Source of the DNA: Secundilactobacillus kimchicus JCM 15530
GTDB taxonomy: Bacteria > Bacillota > Bacilli > Lactobacillales > Lactobacillaceae
Direction of reading: 5' to 3'
Length of the DNA stretch: 64,000 nucleotides
NCBI RefSeq assembly: GCF_001433995.1
Contig: NZ_AZCX01000008.1
Coordinates: forward strand, 1-64,000
In this document: positions 55,843-63,999 of the stretch, one piece after another
Numbering within the stretch: position 1 is the first letter of the stretch
Layout of the letters: each line of letters opens with the position of its first letter
Translations under genes and position numbers: made by a program
Notes under the pieces: generated by a model
Told to the model about the DNA's origin: nothing
Seen by the model: only the letters and a program-made list of their open reading frames with translations
The model's database searches: none

Positions 55843-57732
55843 CTACCCTTTAAACTTCGTATACAGCTGGTCAAAGTTCACGGTACCCAGCCCCGTTGCT
55901 TGGTTATACAACGTTCCAGGCGTCCCGGCATAGTATAAATTATCGTTGTTAAACGTGTCATTAAGTGGTGTAAATGGTGAATCAGAGGCTTGCGCGTACT
56001 TGTAAATTTGGGGGTTCCAGAAACCCGCGGGCTGACTCAAACCGCTGTTCATCACAGCGCTGGCCGCTGCCATTTGCGGTGCTGTGGCGCTAGTGCCACC
56101 CGCAATCTGCCAGACTGTTTGTCCCTTTTCCTTTTTACTATGCGCCGCTGTCAGGCACAGCCCATAGCCGGTGTCTGGATCGGCATTGCCCGCGATATCC
56201 GGCAAGTTCCGACCCGTGCCGGTGCCGTGAATGAGTTGCGGATTTTTGATGACCTTAAAGTAGGCTGGCAGTGGAATTTTAAACCGATGACCAAAGAGGC
56301 TCAGTTTAAAGACGCCCTTCTTCTTGTACTGTAAATGCTTGATGGCGGTAAAGGTATTCACCCCGGGCACCCCGACTTGATAGCGGGGTGTCGCATTCAA
56401 CCGTGAAAAACCGCCACCACCGGCTGGATAAGGTTGTCGCAGGAACTTCGCTAGTGGGTTGATGTTATAGATATTACCCCACGCGCGTTCCTTTTTAACG
56501 TGGACAACATGGCCATTTTCAATCTTTTCAAACGGCAACGTGGTGCCCCCAACCGAGACTTCATACGGTGACGTCATCATATCTTGGTTGAATTTTGCGC
56601 TCACGGCACTATATGGACCACTGTCCCCGCTAGCGTTGAACACCGTGATGCCTTGCAATGCCGCTTGTTCAAAGGCTTGGTTATAAGCGGCGCTATACTG
56701 TTGCTTGGTTTCACTTAAGTCGCTGCCCAGACCCGTGACCTCGTTACCCATCGCGATGCTGGTGGAAAGTTGTTTGTCTAAATTATCGCTAATGGCGGCG
56801 TTAAAAGTATGCAGGAGCGACATGTCTGGTGACATGACCTTGTCAGCCTCCGGGTAAATGTAGACGTCAACGTCAGCACCCGGTGCGACTGAGGCGGCCT
56901 GTTCAACATCCAGCGTCACCTCGGCCTGCATGCTCGCATCCACCGACATCGTATACTGACTGGCCTTTTTGGAACCCAGGTAGATCTTATGAATCCGCGA
57001 GACATCCGTCGCCAGACCATTTTGTTTGAGGTATTTTTGAACGTCTGACTTATAAAAATCAGCGGCGGCGACGAGGCCAATTCGTTGGCCCTTCCCCGTC
57101 AACTGACGCTCGTAGACCTTATCCAGTTGGTATTGATCCGCAAATTTGGCTGGACCATACTTTTCTGAAAAGGTCGACTTCTGACCCGTTAGTGCCGGGG
57201 TTTGCCCGGAAGTATCAATCTTTGTCTTGAGTTTGAACCCCTGAGCTTGCAAAAGCGCCTTGCGGGTCCCGACCAGCCCAATCACCGACGACACCTGGCG
57301 TTTCAGCGCGCTAGGCAATTTGTAAACCGTGCGGTGCTTGCTCAGCTTGGCGTGAAAGGCCCGCTTGACGTTGCCGTATGATCCCTTGACCTTTAAGAAC
57401 AAGTTTCCCGCGTACGGATTAGCCTGAACGTGGTATTTTTTAAAATACCGTTTAAACTGATTGATGTCACTCCCGGAGCGGCCATACTTATCGGCGACGT
57501 CTCTGGGCGTTAAGTACTTGCGGTACTGGTCACTTGTTGGATCGGCGGTGGCGTAAACCTGGTCAACCATCCCCGCTTGGTCGGTTGGTTTTAAAGCAAC
57601 TGACACCGCGTACTGTGACGACTTTGCCTTTACTTTTGCTTCGGCGGCCTGAGGCGCCACTGTGAGTTGCACACCCGCGACGAACGCGGCACCCGCTAGT
57701 GCTGCAACTAACCGTTTCCTAGCCATTTTCAT
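55843..57732 (-). CDS. Secreted S53 family serine-carboxyl peptidase (sedolisin/kumamolisin type)
   Basis: About 629 residues. A signal peptide ends near AAEAK. A pro-kumamolisin activation domain (about 40-190, with YLTPRDVADKYG) precedes the catalytic domain. The Glu/Asp pair lies in EVTLDVE, the oxyanion-hole Asp in SGDSGPY, and the nucleophile in GGTSATAP; a C-terminal Asp-rich calcium site is expected near DTFNNDN. Sedolisins act best at low pH, which suits an acid-producing bacterium. The ATG at 57732 follows AGGAGG by seven bases; the start at 57750 would place the SD inside the gene. It is likely an extracellular protein-degrading or surface-remodelling enzyme. Confidence 0.9.
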   Translation of the reverse strand: MKMARKRLVAALAGAAFVAGVQLTVAPQAAEAKVKAKSSQYAVSVALKPTDQAGMVDQVYATADPTSDQYRKYLTPRDVADKYGRSGSDINQFKRYFKKYHVQANPYAGNLFLKVKGSYGNVKRAFHAKLSKHRTVYKLPSALKRQVSSVIGLVGTRKALLQAQGFKLKTKIDTSGQTPALTGQKSTFSEKYGPAKFADQYQLDKVYERQLTGKGQRIGLVAAADFYKSDVQKYLKQNGLATDVSRIHKIYLGSKKASQYTMSVDASMQAEVTLDVEQAASVAPGADVDVYIYPEADKVMSPDMSLLHTFNAAISDNLDKQLSTSIAMGNEVTGLGSDLSETKQQYSAAYNQAFEQAALQGITVFNASGDSGPYSAVSAKFNQDMMTSPYEVSVGGTTLPFEKIENGHVVHVKKERAWGNIYNINPLAKFLRQPYPAGGGGFSRLNATPRYQVGVPGVNTFTAIKHLQYKKKGVFKLSLFGHRFKIPLPAYFKVIKNPQLIHGTGTGRNLPDIAGNADPDTGYGLCLTAAHSKKEKGQTVWQIAGGTSATAPQMAAASAVMNSGLSQPAGFWNPQIYKYAQASDSPFTPLNDTFNNDNLYYAGTPGTLYNQATGLGTVNFDQLYTKFKG

Positions 57733-57840
57733 ATCATGTCCTCCTACCATCTACCCTCCTGTTTAGTCTAACAGAGCCACTGCCTGGGCGAAAGGCTTCA
57801 CGTAACAATCGCAACATCTCGTGAAAATTGTCACACAAAG

Positions 57841-57873
57841 AAACGTGATGTCTAGTAACGGCATCACGTTTTT
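57841..57873. terminator. Terminator after the TetR-type regulator
   Basis: ACGTGATG / CATCACGT stem with A-run and T-run flanks. Confidence 0.65.
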
Positions 57874-57883
57874 GATTGAACGT

Positions 57884-58432
57884 TTAATTGATGGTCGACG
57901 ACCGGTTAATCAAACCCCGCCCATTATCCGTCAACCGCTGAAACAGCTGTGTTTGCTCGACTATGAAAGGGGCAATCGGTCCGCCGACAGCAAGGCCGGC
58001 TTTAATCAGCCCGAGGCTCACTTCGGTGTAGTAGTTGACTAGAATCGGCCGTTCAGATGGCGCCACCGTTCCGATTAGTCGCCCCGCGACCCAGTTACGA
58101 ACATCCGCTTCGAGCTGCGGCCCTAATTGGGCCCACACCACCAGCTTTAACAAAGCCCGGTTCGGCACCCAGAACTCAAGAATCGTCTCAACAAAGTGCT
58201 GAGAGTTTTTAAACGGCGTGGCAGTGCGCGCTTCAAACTGACGCATTCGTTGCTGTAAGGCAATCGAAATTGGTGTGGTTAGCGTTTTATAGTGTCGGTA
58301 AATCGTCTGCCTTGAAATACCAGCGGCGTGAGCGACTCCGGCCACGGTCAGCCGGTCAAAGGGTTGGTTGGCCCGTCTGAATCGGTCTAGCGCCGTCATA
58401 ATGGCTAGGTACGTCCGTAGGGTCCGTTCCAA
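57884..58432 (-). CDS. TetR-family transcriptional regulator
   Basis: About 182 residues. The N-terminal helix-turn-helix (LTVAGVAHAAGISRQTIYRHYK) is a clear TetR DNA-binding domain; the rest is a helical ligand domain without a recognisable subgroup. The start is a TTG nine bases after AAAGGA; a TTG six codons earlier overlaps the SD. Neighbours on the same strand are an Ig-like secreted protein and a 34-residue peptide, but there is no obvious divergent target such as an efflux pump. Confidence 0.83.
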   Translation of the reverse strand: MERTLRTYLAIMTALDRFRRANQPFDRLTVAGVAHAAGISRQTIYRHYKTLTTPISIALQQRMRQFEARTATPFKNSQHFVETILEFWVPNRALLKLVVWAQLGPQLEADVRNWVAGRLIGTVAPSERPILVNYYTEVSLGLIKAGLAVGGPIAPFIVEQTQLFQRLTDNGRGLINRSSTIN

Positions 58433-58496
58433 ATCAGTCGGTCCTTTCAAAGCCCGCGGTTATTGCTAAGGGGCTTTGGCAATAACGATCACTGGT

Positions 58497-59189
58497 CTAT
58501 TGAACCATCATCGTTTGGACGGCCGTGGTGTAACCGGAATGACTCGCGGTCACGTCTAACTTGGTGCCGGTTGACACCTTTTGCGTTAATTTTGTGCTAA
58601 ACGTGCCGTTCGATGTGGCGTAACCACTAGCCAGAGTTCGGCCGCTCTGAGTTCGAACCGTCACCTTTGCACCGGCCGTGGCTCGGCCAGTAACCCGAGT
58701 CGAATTCGACGTGACCCGGTCGACTGATAATGTCGTGGCCTGCTTAGTCGCCGCAACAACTGGCGCCAACTTTCTGGTCACACCATCATTTTTCACCGCA
58801 ATCTGGAGTTTTTGTTGCGGGTCGAGCTTATCGTTTAATTTAGCGGTAAAGGTCCCTTGGCTGTTAGCGGTCGTGCTGCCCAAAACGTGGCCCTGCGCAT
58901 CCTTGATTGTAACCTTGGCCCCAGCAGGTGCTTTACCGGTGACCGCTTGGGTATTTGGCTTTGGCGTGGTCACACTCGTATTCGCTGCCGTTGGGGCCTT
59001 AGCCGTCGTCCCCTGTTGCGCCGTCGTTGGGGTATGAGTGGCCGTCCCGGTCTTACTAATCGTTCGGCTCGTCGTTGATTGAGACTGTGAGTGAGTCGGT
59101 GTTGTAGCGGCGTTGGCAACCACAGGGGCACCAAGAGTGGCTAAGGTTAAAGTAGTAGCGGATAATTTAGTTAACATGTTTTTCATCAT
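58497..59189 (-). CDS. Secreted protein with two bacterial Ig-like domains
   Basis: 230 residues. A signal peptide ends near ANAATT. A Thr/Ser/Gln-rich linker (about 28-75) looks unstructured. Two Ig-like modules of the bacterial Big_6 kind follow (about 80-150 and 155-228), each with the pattern VTGxAxxGAKVTV, G-T/Y-A/T-x-S-x-GTF and a final KxD-like strand. There is no LPXTG or membrane anchor at the C-terminus, so it is secreted or loosely bound. AAAGGAG lies before a double ATG. The 34-residue ORF lies 49 bp upstream and may share its transcript. Confidence 0.8.
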   Translation of the reverse strand: MMKNMLTKLSATTLTLATLGAPVVANAATTPTHSQSQSTTSRTISKTGTATHTPTTAQQGTTAKAPTAANTSVTTPKPNTQAVTGKAPAGAKVTIKDAQGHVLGSTTANSQGTFTAKLNDKLDPQQKLQIAVKNDGVTRKLAPVVAATKQATTLSVDRVTSNSTRVTGRATAGAKVTVRTQSGRTLASGYATSNGTFSTKLTQKVSTGTKLDVTASHSGYTTAVQTMMVQ

Positions 59190-59238
59190 AAGTAATCTCT
59201 CCTTTAAGTTAAATCAGTTATTAGTTGGCCAATTAAGT

Positions 59239-59343
59239 TCAGTGGAAAACCTGACGAATGACCTTTGCGTCGGCTGAGAAGATGTTCGCAACGGTATTGG
59301 CACCCGCGGAAAGTCCCGCCTTAATACCGTTAAAGATAATCAT
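59239..59343 (-). CDS. 34-residue peptide
   Basis: ATG eight bases after a strong AAGGAGG, ending at TGA 59239. The peptide starts MIIFNGIKAGLSAGA, continues NTVANIFSADAKV and ends in VFH. A net positive, amphipathic helix with no Cys is plausible, similar in general character to modulin-type or bacteriocin-like peptides. The good SD and its place ahead of a secreted-protein gene favour expression. I know no matching family. Confidence 0.6.
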   Translation of the reverse strand: MIIFNGIKAGLSAGANTVANIFSADAKVIRQVFH

Positions 59344-59689
59344 GACTCATGCCTCCTTTCGATCGTTGATCAACAAGTGATTGCCTTGCTGATGTTATTA
59401 GAATACGGCGACCAACTTAATGACAACTTAACGCCAGCTAAAGCGGGCCTTAAAGTTTATGACAAATTCTGCCGGCCTGTCCGCGGGTCGATTCTTCTCG
59501 CTACCCGCGCGCCACCGCGATTAAGGAGCGGACCTCAACCTAAAAGTTCGTGACAGGCCACTCGCATTTAAGCGTCACTGTCACATTTCACCCGCCTTTT
59601 TCCCGCTACTTTCAATCTGGTATGAACCTGATTGGTCATTTTGCACAAAAAAAATGAGGCTCCCTGCCTCATTTCGTGAACCTCTCCAA
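59344..59689. other. Intergenic region upstream of the small peptide
   Basis: 346 bp. On the minus strand a direct repeat TTAAGTTG occurs twice with an 11-bp period (around 59415-59435), ahead of a TATTCT or TCTAAT -10 candidate, which could be a regulator site. The region also has the terminator of the 115-residue protein gene. No gene is seen. Confidence 0.4.
59651..59674 (-). terminator. Terminator after the 115-residue protein gene
   Basis: AAATGAGG / CCTCATTT hairpin followed by TTTTTG on the minus strand. Confidence 0.8.
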
Positions 59690-60037
59690 TTAATCGACGG
59701 CTTTCACCTTTTCAATCACCTCTAACAAGTGATCCTTGGCCTTTTCGTAATCGTCGATTTGATTGCCAAACTGCTGGTTGAAGCCCTCCAGGCCACCGCC
59801 GGCAAAAGCGTACTCGTACTTGTACACGGCGTCATAGGCGGCCGCAAATTCTACTAACAGCGGATGCTGCGCGTCACCGCTTAACTGCAGGGCCATTTCA
59901 ATCACCCGAAAATCCGTGTAGGCCAGTTCGAACTGCACGGCCCAAGCCCGAATAAATTCGTGTTGGTTCTTAATGTGGGCAAAGTGGCGCGTCACCGTGG
60001 TACTTAAATTATCAATGGAACCCTTAACATCTAACAT
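59690..60037 (-). CDS. Conserved-looking small helical protein, unknown function
   Basis: 115 residues, soluble, predicted mostly helical, acidic at the C-terminus (YEKAKDHLLEVIEKVKAVD). A central GGGLEGF loop lies between two helices. I do not recognise a family. GGGGGAGGA precedes the ATG by eight bases. The esterase ends 18 bp upstream, so it is the third gene of the isochorismatase-esterase transcript. Confidence 0.7.
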   Translation of the reverse strand: MLDVKGSIDNLSTTVTRHFAHIKNQHEFIRAWAVQFELAYTDFRVIEMALQLSGDAQHPLLVEFAAAYDAVYKYEYAFAGGGLEGFNQQFGNQIDDYEKAKDHLLEVIEKVKAVD

Positions 60038-60055
60038 TTCTGAATTCCTCCCCCG

Positions 60056-60850
60056 TTACATTGTTTGCCGTAAGAATAAGACGGTTTCGTCGTAAACATC
60101 ATCCAGATACCCTTTCGCATGCCGGGTCCCCGTTAGGAAGCGCGTTGTCACCGGAATACCGTGATCCACCAACGTTTGGGCCAGTTGAAAGACACCACTG
60201 GTTGGCACAAATTCATTCATCGAGTTCGCTAAGTACATGGGACCAGTTTTATCTGAAACCCGGTGGTAAGGCGTGCCCGATTCAAACTCGGTGGTCTTAT
60301 CATCAAAGTAATTCAACACAAACCACTTATAAAAAGCATCATTGGCACCTGTCTGGTTAATGTCACTGCTTGCGGTGCTATTGAACTGACTCGTATCGCC
60401 CTCTTGGGGGACAACGTCTTGGTGGTCAGCCAACCAGTGGTCGATGTCTAAAATCCCGGAAAGTGAGACCACTGGTAAGCCGTACCGAATCCCCATTTCA
60501 ACCGCCATGTTGCCCCCGGCTGAAGATCCCACCACGCCAATGTGGTCGTGATCAAACGGATAGTCCGACGTTGTGAGCCAGTAGTACAGGGCCTCCATAT
60601 CGTTCAACGGGGCCGGAAAATGGGCGGCTGGGGCGTACCGGTAATTTGGCACAAACACGTAGTACCCCTCGCCAGCTAATCGTTGCGCCCAATCCGCATC
60701 CTTAGCCTTATCCCCGCGAAACCAGCCGCCACCGTGAATATCGATAACGGCGCCAGCGTAGTCCTCAAGGTCGGCATCGTAGTACACATCGGCCTTTAAT
60801 CCCTCATCTGAGTTGTATAAAACGTCCAGTTCACTTTTTATTGCTGTCAT
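60056..60850 (-). CDS. Alpha/beta hydrolase, esterase/lipase (HSL-like)
   Basis: 264 residues. The oxyanion motif DIHGGGWFRG and nucleophile elbow GSSAGGN are typical of the hormone-sensitive-lipase branch. The catalytic Asp is probably in the FVPTSGV-adjacent loop, and the His in TGTRHAKGY. There is no signal peptide, so it is cytoplasmic. It hydrolyses small esters or lactones; the substrate is unknown. AAAGGAG precedes the ATG. It sits 12 bp after the YcaC-like hydrolase gene. Confidence 0.87.
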   Translation of the reverse strand: MTAIKSELDVLYNSDEGLKADVYYDADLEDYAGAVIDIHGGGWFRGDKAKDADWAQRLAGEGYYVFVPNYRYAPAAHFPAPLNDMEALYYWLTTSDYPFDHDHIGVVGSSAGGNMAVEMGIRYGLPVVSLSGILDIDHWLADHQDVVPQEGDTSQFNSTASSDINQTGANDAFYKWFVLNYFDDKTTEFESGTPYHRVSDKTGPMYLANSMNEFVPTSGVFQLAQTLVDHGIPVTTRFLTGTRHAKGYLDDVYDETVLFLRQTM

Positions 60851-60862
60851 TTTACGTCTCCT

Positions 60863-61480
60863 TTATAACGAGAGGAAAATCCCAGTATCAACCAAGCTCT
60901 TAACAAAGGCTGGGACAGTGTCAATCCGGTTCCAATCACGCTGGAATTCGCAGGCCAATTGAGCAAACGTCGTCAGGTGGGCGCCGGCTTGTTCAACCCG
61001 CCGTAAGGCCGTCTTATGAGCCGTCACACTCGTGCCACCCACCGCATCAACAACGGGATAGACATTGTAGCCTTCACCAATTGCGTCAAGCGTTGGAAAC
61101 GTCAGACAAGCTTCCGTCCAAAGGGCCGCAATGATTAAGTTTGGCCGTTTCAAGGCTTTAACGGCATCGTTAAATTCTTTATCTTCCCAGGCATTAATGG
61201 ACGTCCGGTCATAGCTCTTCTGGTCTGGTAACAGATTCTTAAGTTGCGGCACCGTTTCCTTGTTACGACCGGTTGCGACGTTAACGGTCGATAAGACGAT
61301 GGGAACCTTGTAGGCCTGCATGAGTTTCGTCACGGCCGAAATGTTTTGAATCAGCTGGAACCGGTCCATTGAATTGATTGAGTCGATTTGCGTTGGTTGG
61401 TAATCGATCAATAAAAAAGCGCTGTTATCCGGGCTCAGTAATTCATCCTTTTGCGGATCACGAGGTGCTAAACTAGTCAT
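60863..61480 (-). CDS. Isochorismatase-fold cysteine hydrolase, YcaC-like
   Basis: About 205 residues. Asp of LLIDYQ and the nucleophilic Cys of LWTEACL are placed as in YcaC. The segments INAWEDKEFNDAVKA, DAVGGTSVTAHKTALRR and FAQLACEFQRDW follow YcaC closely; that branch forms an octamer and its substrate is not settled. The usual catalytic Lys of other isochorismatase-fold enzymes is not obvious at the INAW position, as in YcaC itself. The ATG at 61480 lies about ten bases after AAAGGA. It leads a three-gene transcript with the esterase and the 115-residue protein. Confidence 0.85.
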   Translation of the reverse strand: MTSLAPRDPQKDELLSPDNSAFLLIDYQPTQIDSINSMDRFQLIQNISAVTKLMQAYKVPIVLSTVNVATGRNKETVPQLKNLLPDQKSYDRTSINAWEDKEFNDAVKALKRPNLIIAALWTEACLTFPTLDAIGEGYNVYPVVDAVGGTSVTAHKTALRRVEQAGAHLTTFAQLACEFQRDWNRIDTVPAFVKSLVDTGIFLSL

Positions 61481-61654
61481 AAGTAACACATCCTTTCTAG
61501 ATTGTAACTGTAGTATAAGGGCGTCCTTAAGGCATTGAAAGCGTTTAGCTTGCTCAATTTTGGCTTTGACTGCTCACCAGCTCAATCATCAGAACCGTCA
61601 CCCCTCTCACAATCGTGATTTAATCGCGGTTCACAAGGAATCTAAATTTTCTTC

Positions 61655-61683
61655 TTGAATAATCGAACATTTGTTCGTATAAT
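61655..61683 (+). promoter_or_regulatory. SOS-type promoter with LexA box in the spacer
   Basis: TTGAAT (61655-61660) and TATAAT (61678-61683) are 17 bp apart. The spacer contains CGAACATTTGTTCG (61664-61677), a perfect Gram-positive LexA palindrome. Confidence 0.9.
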
Positions 61684-61719
61684 GAGTTTAACTTATTAAT
61701 TCAGTTGGAGGGATTGCCA

Positions 61720-61944
61720 ATGACGGTTCAAGCAAGCATCGAAGAAGCGATGAAGTACGGCGAATTATTGAAGGTTCAACTCGAACTGCCCGATCAACTA
61801 CCTGTGACCTACTACGGGTATGCCACCGGGTGTCGCGACGATCAACTCACCCTGGCGACGACGACCCACGGTGAACTCAGACTCCCCCTTTCACGGGTTG
61901 TCCGGGCAGGGTCGGTCTTCAACGAGGTCAGCGACTATGAATAA
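61720..61944 (+). CDS. YolD-like small protein of an SOS operon
   Basis: 74 residues, with a beta-rich pattern (VTYYGYATGCRDDQLTLATT, then ELRLPLSRVVRAG) that fits the YolD-like domain found next to Y-family polymerases in Firmicutes. No polymerase gene is next to it here. The ATG at 61720 follows GGAGGGA; the longer frame begins at a TTG inside the SD. The LexA-boxed promoter gives a clear DNA-damage control. The second gene overlaps its end by eight bases. Confidence 0.72.
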   Translation: MTVQASIEEAMKYGELLKVQLELPDQLPVTYYGYATGCRDDQLTLATTTHGELRLPLSRVVRAGSVFNEVSDYE

Positions 61945-62194
61945 CATTGATAACTACGGCTTGAACGGGACCCTCGTCAACGAGCCCAAGCTAGTGCGCA
62001 ACGATCCACCCGCCATCGTGTTTAAGGTGCAATACAACGAGCAAGTCCTGAACTGTTTCATGACCCGACACGCCCTCAACTTTTTGTACGAGGGCCACCC
62101 AGGTGATAAGATTGCGCTATACGGCCACATCAACGAACATCACCAGTTTGTCGTCCAAAAAGCGCTGGTTCAGCCACGGCTAGAGTTATTTTAA
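61937..62194 (+). CDS. Small protein, possible OB-fold (SSB-like), second gene of the SOS operon
   Basis: 85 residues. The order of strands and loops (LNGTLVNEPKL, AIVFKVQYNEQVLNCFM, then LYEGHPGDKIALYGHI and a final FVVQKALVQPRLEL) resembles a minimal OB fold such as the core of single-stranded-DNA-binding protein, without its acidic tail. Its ATG lies inside the end of the YolD-like gene, so it is translated by coupling and shares the LexA control. The OB assignment is inference from pattern, not a confirmed family. Confidence 0.65.
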   Translation: MNNIDNYGLNGTLVNEPKLVRNDPPAIVFKVQYNEQVLNCFMTRHALNFLYEGHPGDKIALYGHINEHHQFVVQKALVQPRLELF

Positions 62195-62278
62195 GGTGAC
62201 CAAGCCGGTCGAGCCCCGATTTGACACGCCTGATATACTTAAAATGTTATTCCATTAATATATAAAGAAGGCTTTAAA

Positions 62279-62875
62279 ATGTTAAATATCGGAATTATAC
62301 TTGGTTCGATCCGAGCCGGTTCGCTGGGCGAAACCATCTTAGACTACTGGCAAAAACAGACACCCAATACGGCTGATGTGACGTACCACTGGCTCAAATT
62401 ACGGGACTTTCCCCTTGCACCCTACCACCACGACGAAACGCCCCTGAGCCAACGCATCCAAGACTTGCAGGAAAACGAATCCCGCTGGCTTGAAACGCTG
62501 GCTAAAATGGATGGTTTCGTCTTCGTGTCGCCAGAATACGACCACGCCTTAACCGGGGCTTTTAAAAACGCCCTCGACTACGTGGGTCCCGAAACCGACC
62601 ACAAGCCCGTTCAGATCGTCACCTATTCTTCTTACAGTGATGGTGGGATGTTAGCCGCAGCAAACATGGTGGGTATTTTACAGATGCTCCAGATGATTGT
62701 CCTGCCGACGCCCGTGCTACTGTGGAACGCTGGTGACAACTTTGCCGCTGACGGGACCTTAAAGGACCACCCCAACAGCGCCCACTTTGCGAACCGCTTA
62801 GCCGAAGCCACGCACGATATTACGTTTTATAGCCAACTGCTTAAGGACCACCCTTACGAACCGATTAATCATTAA
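62279..62875 (+). CDS. NADPH-dependent FMN reductase family protein
   Basis: 198 residues with the flavodoxin-like fold of quinone or azo reductases. GIILGSIRAGS binds the FMN phosphate, and SPEYDHALTGAFKNALDYV matches the family's PEYN-type motif. The C-terminal third is slightly longer than usual. It probably gives two-electron reduction of quinones or flavins, protecting from oxidative stress. AAGAAGG precedes the ATG. It is monocistronic, following the SOS operon by 84 bp without a visible LexA box. Confidence 0.87.
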   Translation: MLNIGIILGSIRAGSLGETILDYWQKQTPNTADVTYHWLKLRDFPLAPYHHDETPLSQRIQDLQENESRWLETLAKMDGFVFVSPEYDHALTGAFKNALDYVGPETDHKPVQIVTYSSYSDGGMLAAANMVGILQMLQMIVLPTPVLLWNAGDNFAADGTLKDHPNSAHFANRLAEATHDITFYSQLLKDHPYEPINH

Positions 62876-62901
62876 TTAACCCAGAAGCGATTATAATGCG
62901 T

Positions 62902-62945
62902 AGCGGTGACCCGACCAACTAACGGCCGGCGTCACCGCTTTTTTT
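62902..62945 (+). terminator. Terminator after the FMN reductase
   Basis: AGCGGTGAC / GTCACCGCT arms followed by a run of seven T. Confidence 0.85.
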
Positions 62946-63079
62946 GTCCCGCACGAAAAACGAGCGTTAATTGCTTGCGGAGGCGTCTTTGAGACCGGGG
63001 ATTAAATTAAAAAGGTCCCCCATAGCGGCGCTCAAGTTTAAAGGTGAGCACTGTTAGAAGGACCGGTTAAAAGCAGCTA

Positions 63080-63253
63080 TCACTTTTCGTGACGAAAAAA
63101 TTGATAGATCCCGGCGATTGCAATAGCTATGCCACCACCAAGAATTATCCAGAAAACCTTTTGCCAAGTCATATTAAAAACAGTCGGCCACAGGAAAGAG
63201 ACCATAATTAATGTCAGAAATAACACCGTAAAAACTGTCAGGATTCCTTCCAA
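63080..63253 (-). CDS. Small two-helix membrane protein, possibly interrupted
   Basis: 57 residues from a TTG at 63253 to TGA. Two hydrophobic helices are clear (about 4-24 and 33-51), joined by a polar turn (VFNMTWQK), with a basic tail (YQFFRHEK). A TAA directly precedes the TTG, and the same frame upstream begins at an ATG (63277, MTEWGWS), so this may be a gene broken by one stop codon. The SD context for the TTG is poor. The function is unknown. Confidence 0.45.
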   Translation of the reverse strand: MEGILTVFTVLFLTLIMVSFLWPTVFNMTWQKVFWIILGGGIAIAIAGIYQFFRHEK

Positions 63254-63363
63254 TTACGACCAACCCCATTCCGTCATCTGATTTTCACGTCTGTACTCTA
63301 ATACCTCGAATCAAAAATATCAACCGTTTACATTCGCCGAGATCCGTTATTAATAAAAGGCAA

Positions 63364-63409
63364 AAAGGCTGGCTCACCGGAATCCAAAGATTCTAATGAG
63401 CCAGCCCTT
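63364..63409 (-). terminator. Terminator after the small secreted protein
   Basis: AAGGGCTGGCTCA / TGAGCCAGCCTT arms, followed by TTTTG on the minus strand. Confidence 0.85.
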
Positions 63410-63441
63410 TATCATGGCATCACAGTTTTCAGAATGGTCAA

Positions 63442-63840
63442 CTAGACCACCGTAAACGGGTTCGCGTTATCATAATAAACCCGACCATTGAGGTACCACT
63501 CGCCAAATTGAAAATTGTACGTAGTGGTGCCAACTTTTTTGAACTTAAAGTATCGGGTATAGCCACCCGATTTGCACTTCACCACGGTCGTCTGACCGCT
63601 AACCGCGAACTTTGCATGGGTTGAATACAACCGGCGATAAGGCGTTTTGTACGTGATCGTGTTTGCCGTGGCGGTGATGGTGTCAACACCGCCGTCTTCC
63701 TTAAACTGCATCGTTTGGTGTCGAATTAGGCTCGGGGTCCCAGCGTGCCACGTTGCGGCGGAGGCCGTTTGATTAGCGGCTAATCCCCCGAATCCTAGGG
63801 CGGCCCCTAATGCTAGCCAGCCCAATGTTTTCTTAATCAT
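63442..63840 (-). CDS. Small secreted protein, unknown function
   Basis: About 132 residues. The signal peptide (KKTLGWLALGAALGFGGLAA) ends near ASAAT. The mature part is about 95 residues, rich in Thr, Tyr and Lys, with alternating beta-strand patterns and one Cys (VVKCKSGGYTRYFKFKK). Similar small extracellular beta proteins are common in lactobacilli, but I cannot place a family. The ATG at 63840 follows GGAG by nine bases; the longer frame is unlikely. Confidence 0.75.
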   Translation of the reverse strand: MIKKTLGWLALGAALGFGGLAANQTASAATWHAGTPSLIRHQTMQFKEDGGVDTITATANTITYKTPYRRLYSTHAKFAVSGQTTVVKCKSGGYTRYFKFKKVGTTTYNFQFGEWYLNGRVYYDNANPFTVV

Positions 63841-63976
63841 ACCGATCAACTCCAATATTTGAGAATAATCGTTTGTCACCCCAAGTTATCAGTAAGCCAC
63901 TGCCTAATTTCAGTCTACCCCGCAATTTGAGCGAGCGCCAACCACAAAACACCAGAAAGTGTGTACAACGTCAAAA

Positions 63977-63999
63977 GGCCTCACCGTATTGGCAAGGCC
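63977..63999 (-). terminator. Terminator for a gene beyond the right edge
   Basis: GGCCT / AGGCC hairpin with TTTTG following on the minus strand. It would end a minus-strand gene starting beyond 64000. Confidence 0.55.

Larger units (their letters stand above)
62876..63441. other. Intergenic region with a small membrane-protein frame
   Basis: 566 bp. It contains the reductase terminator (62902-62945), the short membrane-protein frame on the minus strand (63080-63253), and the terminator of the secreted protein (63364-63409). The remainder shows no gene. Confidence 0.6.
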
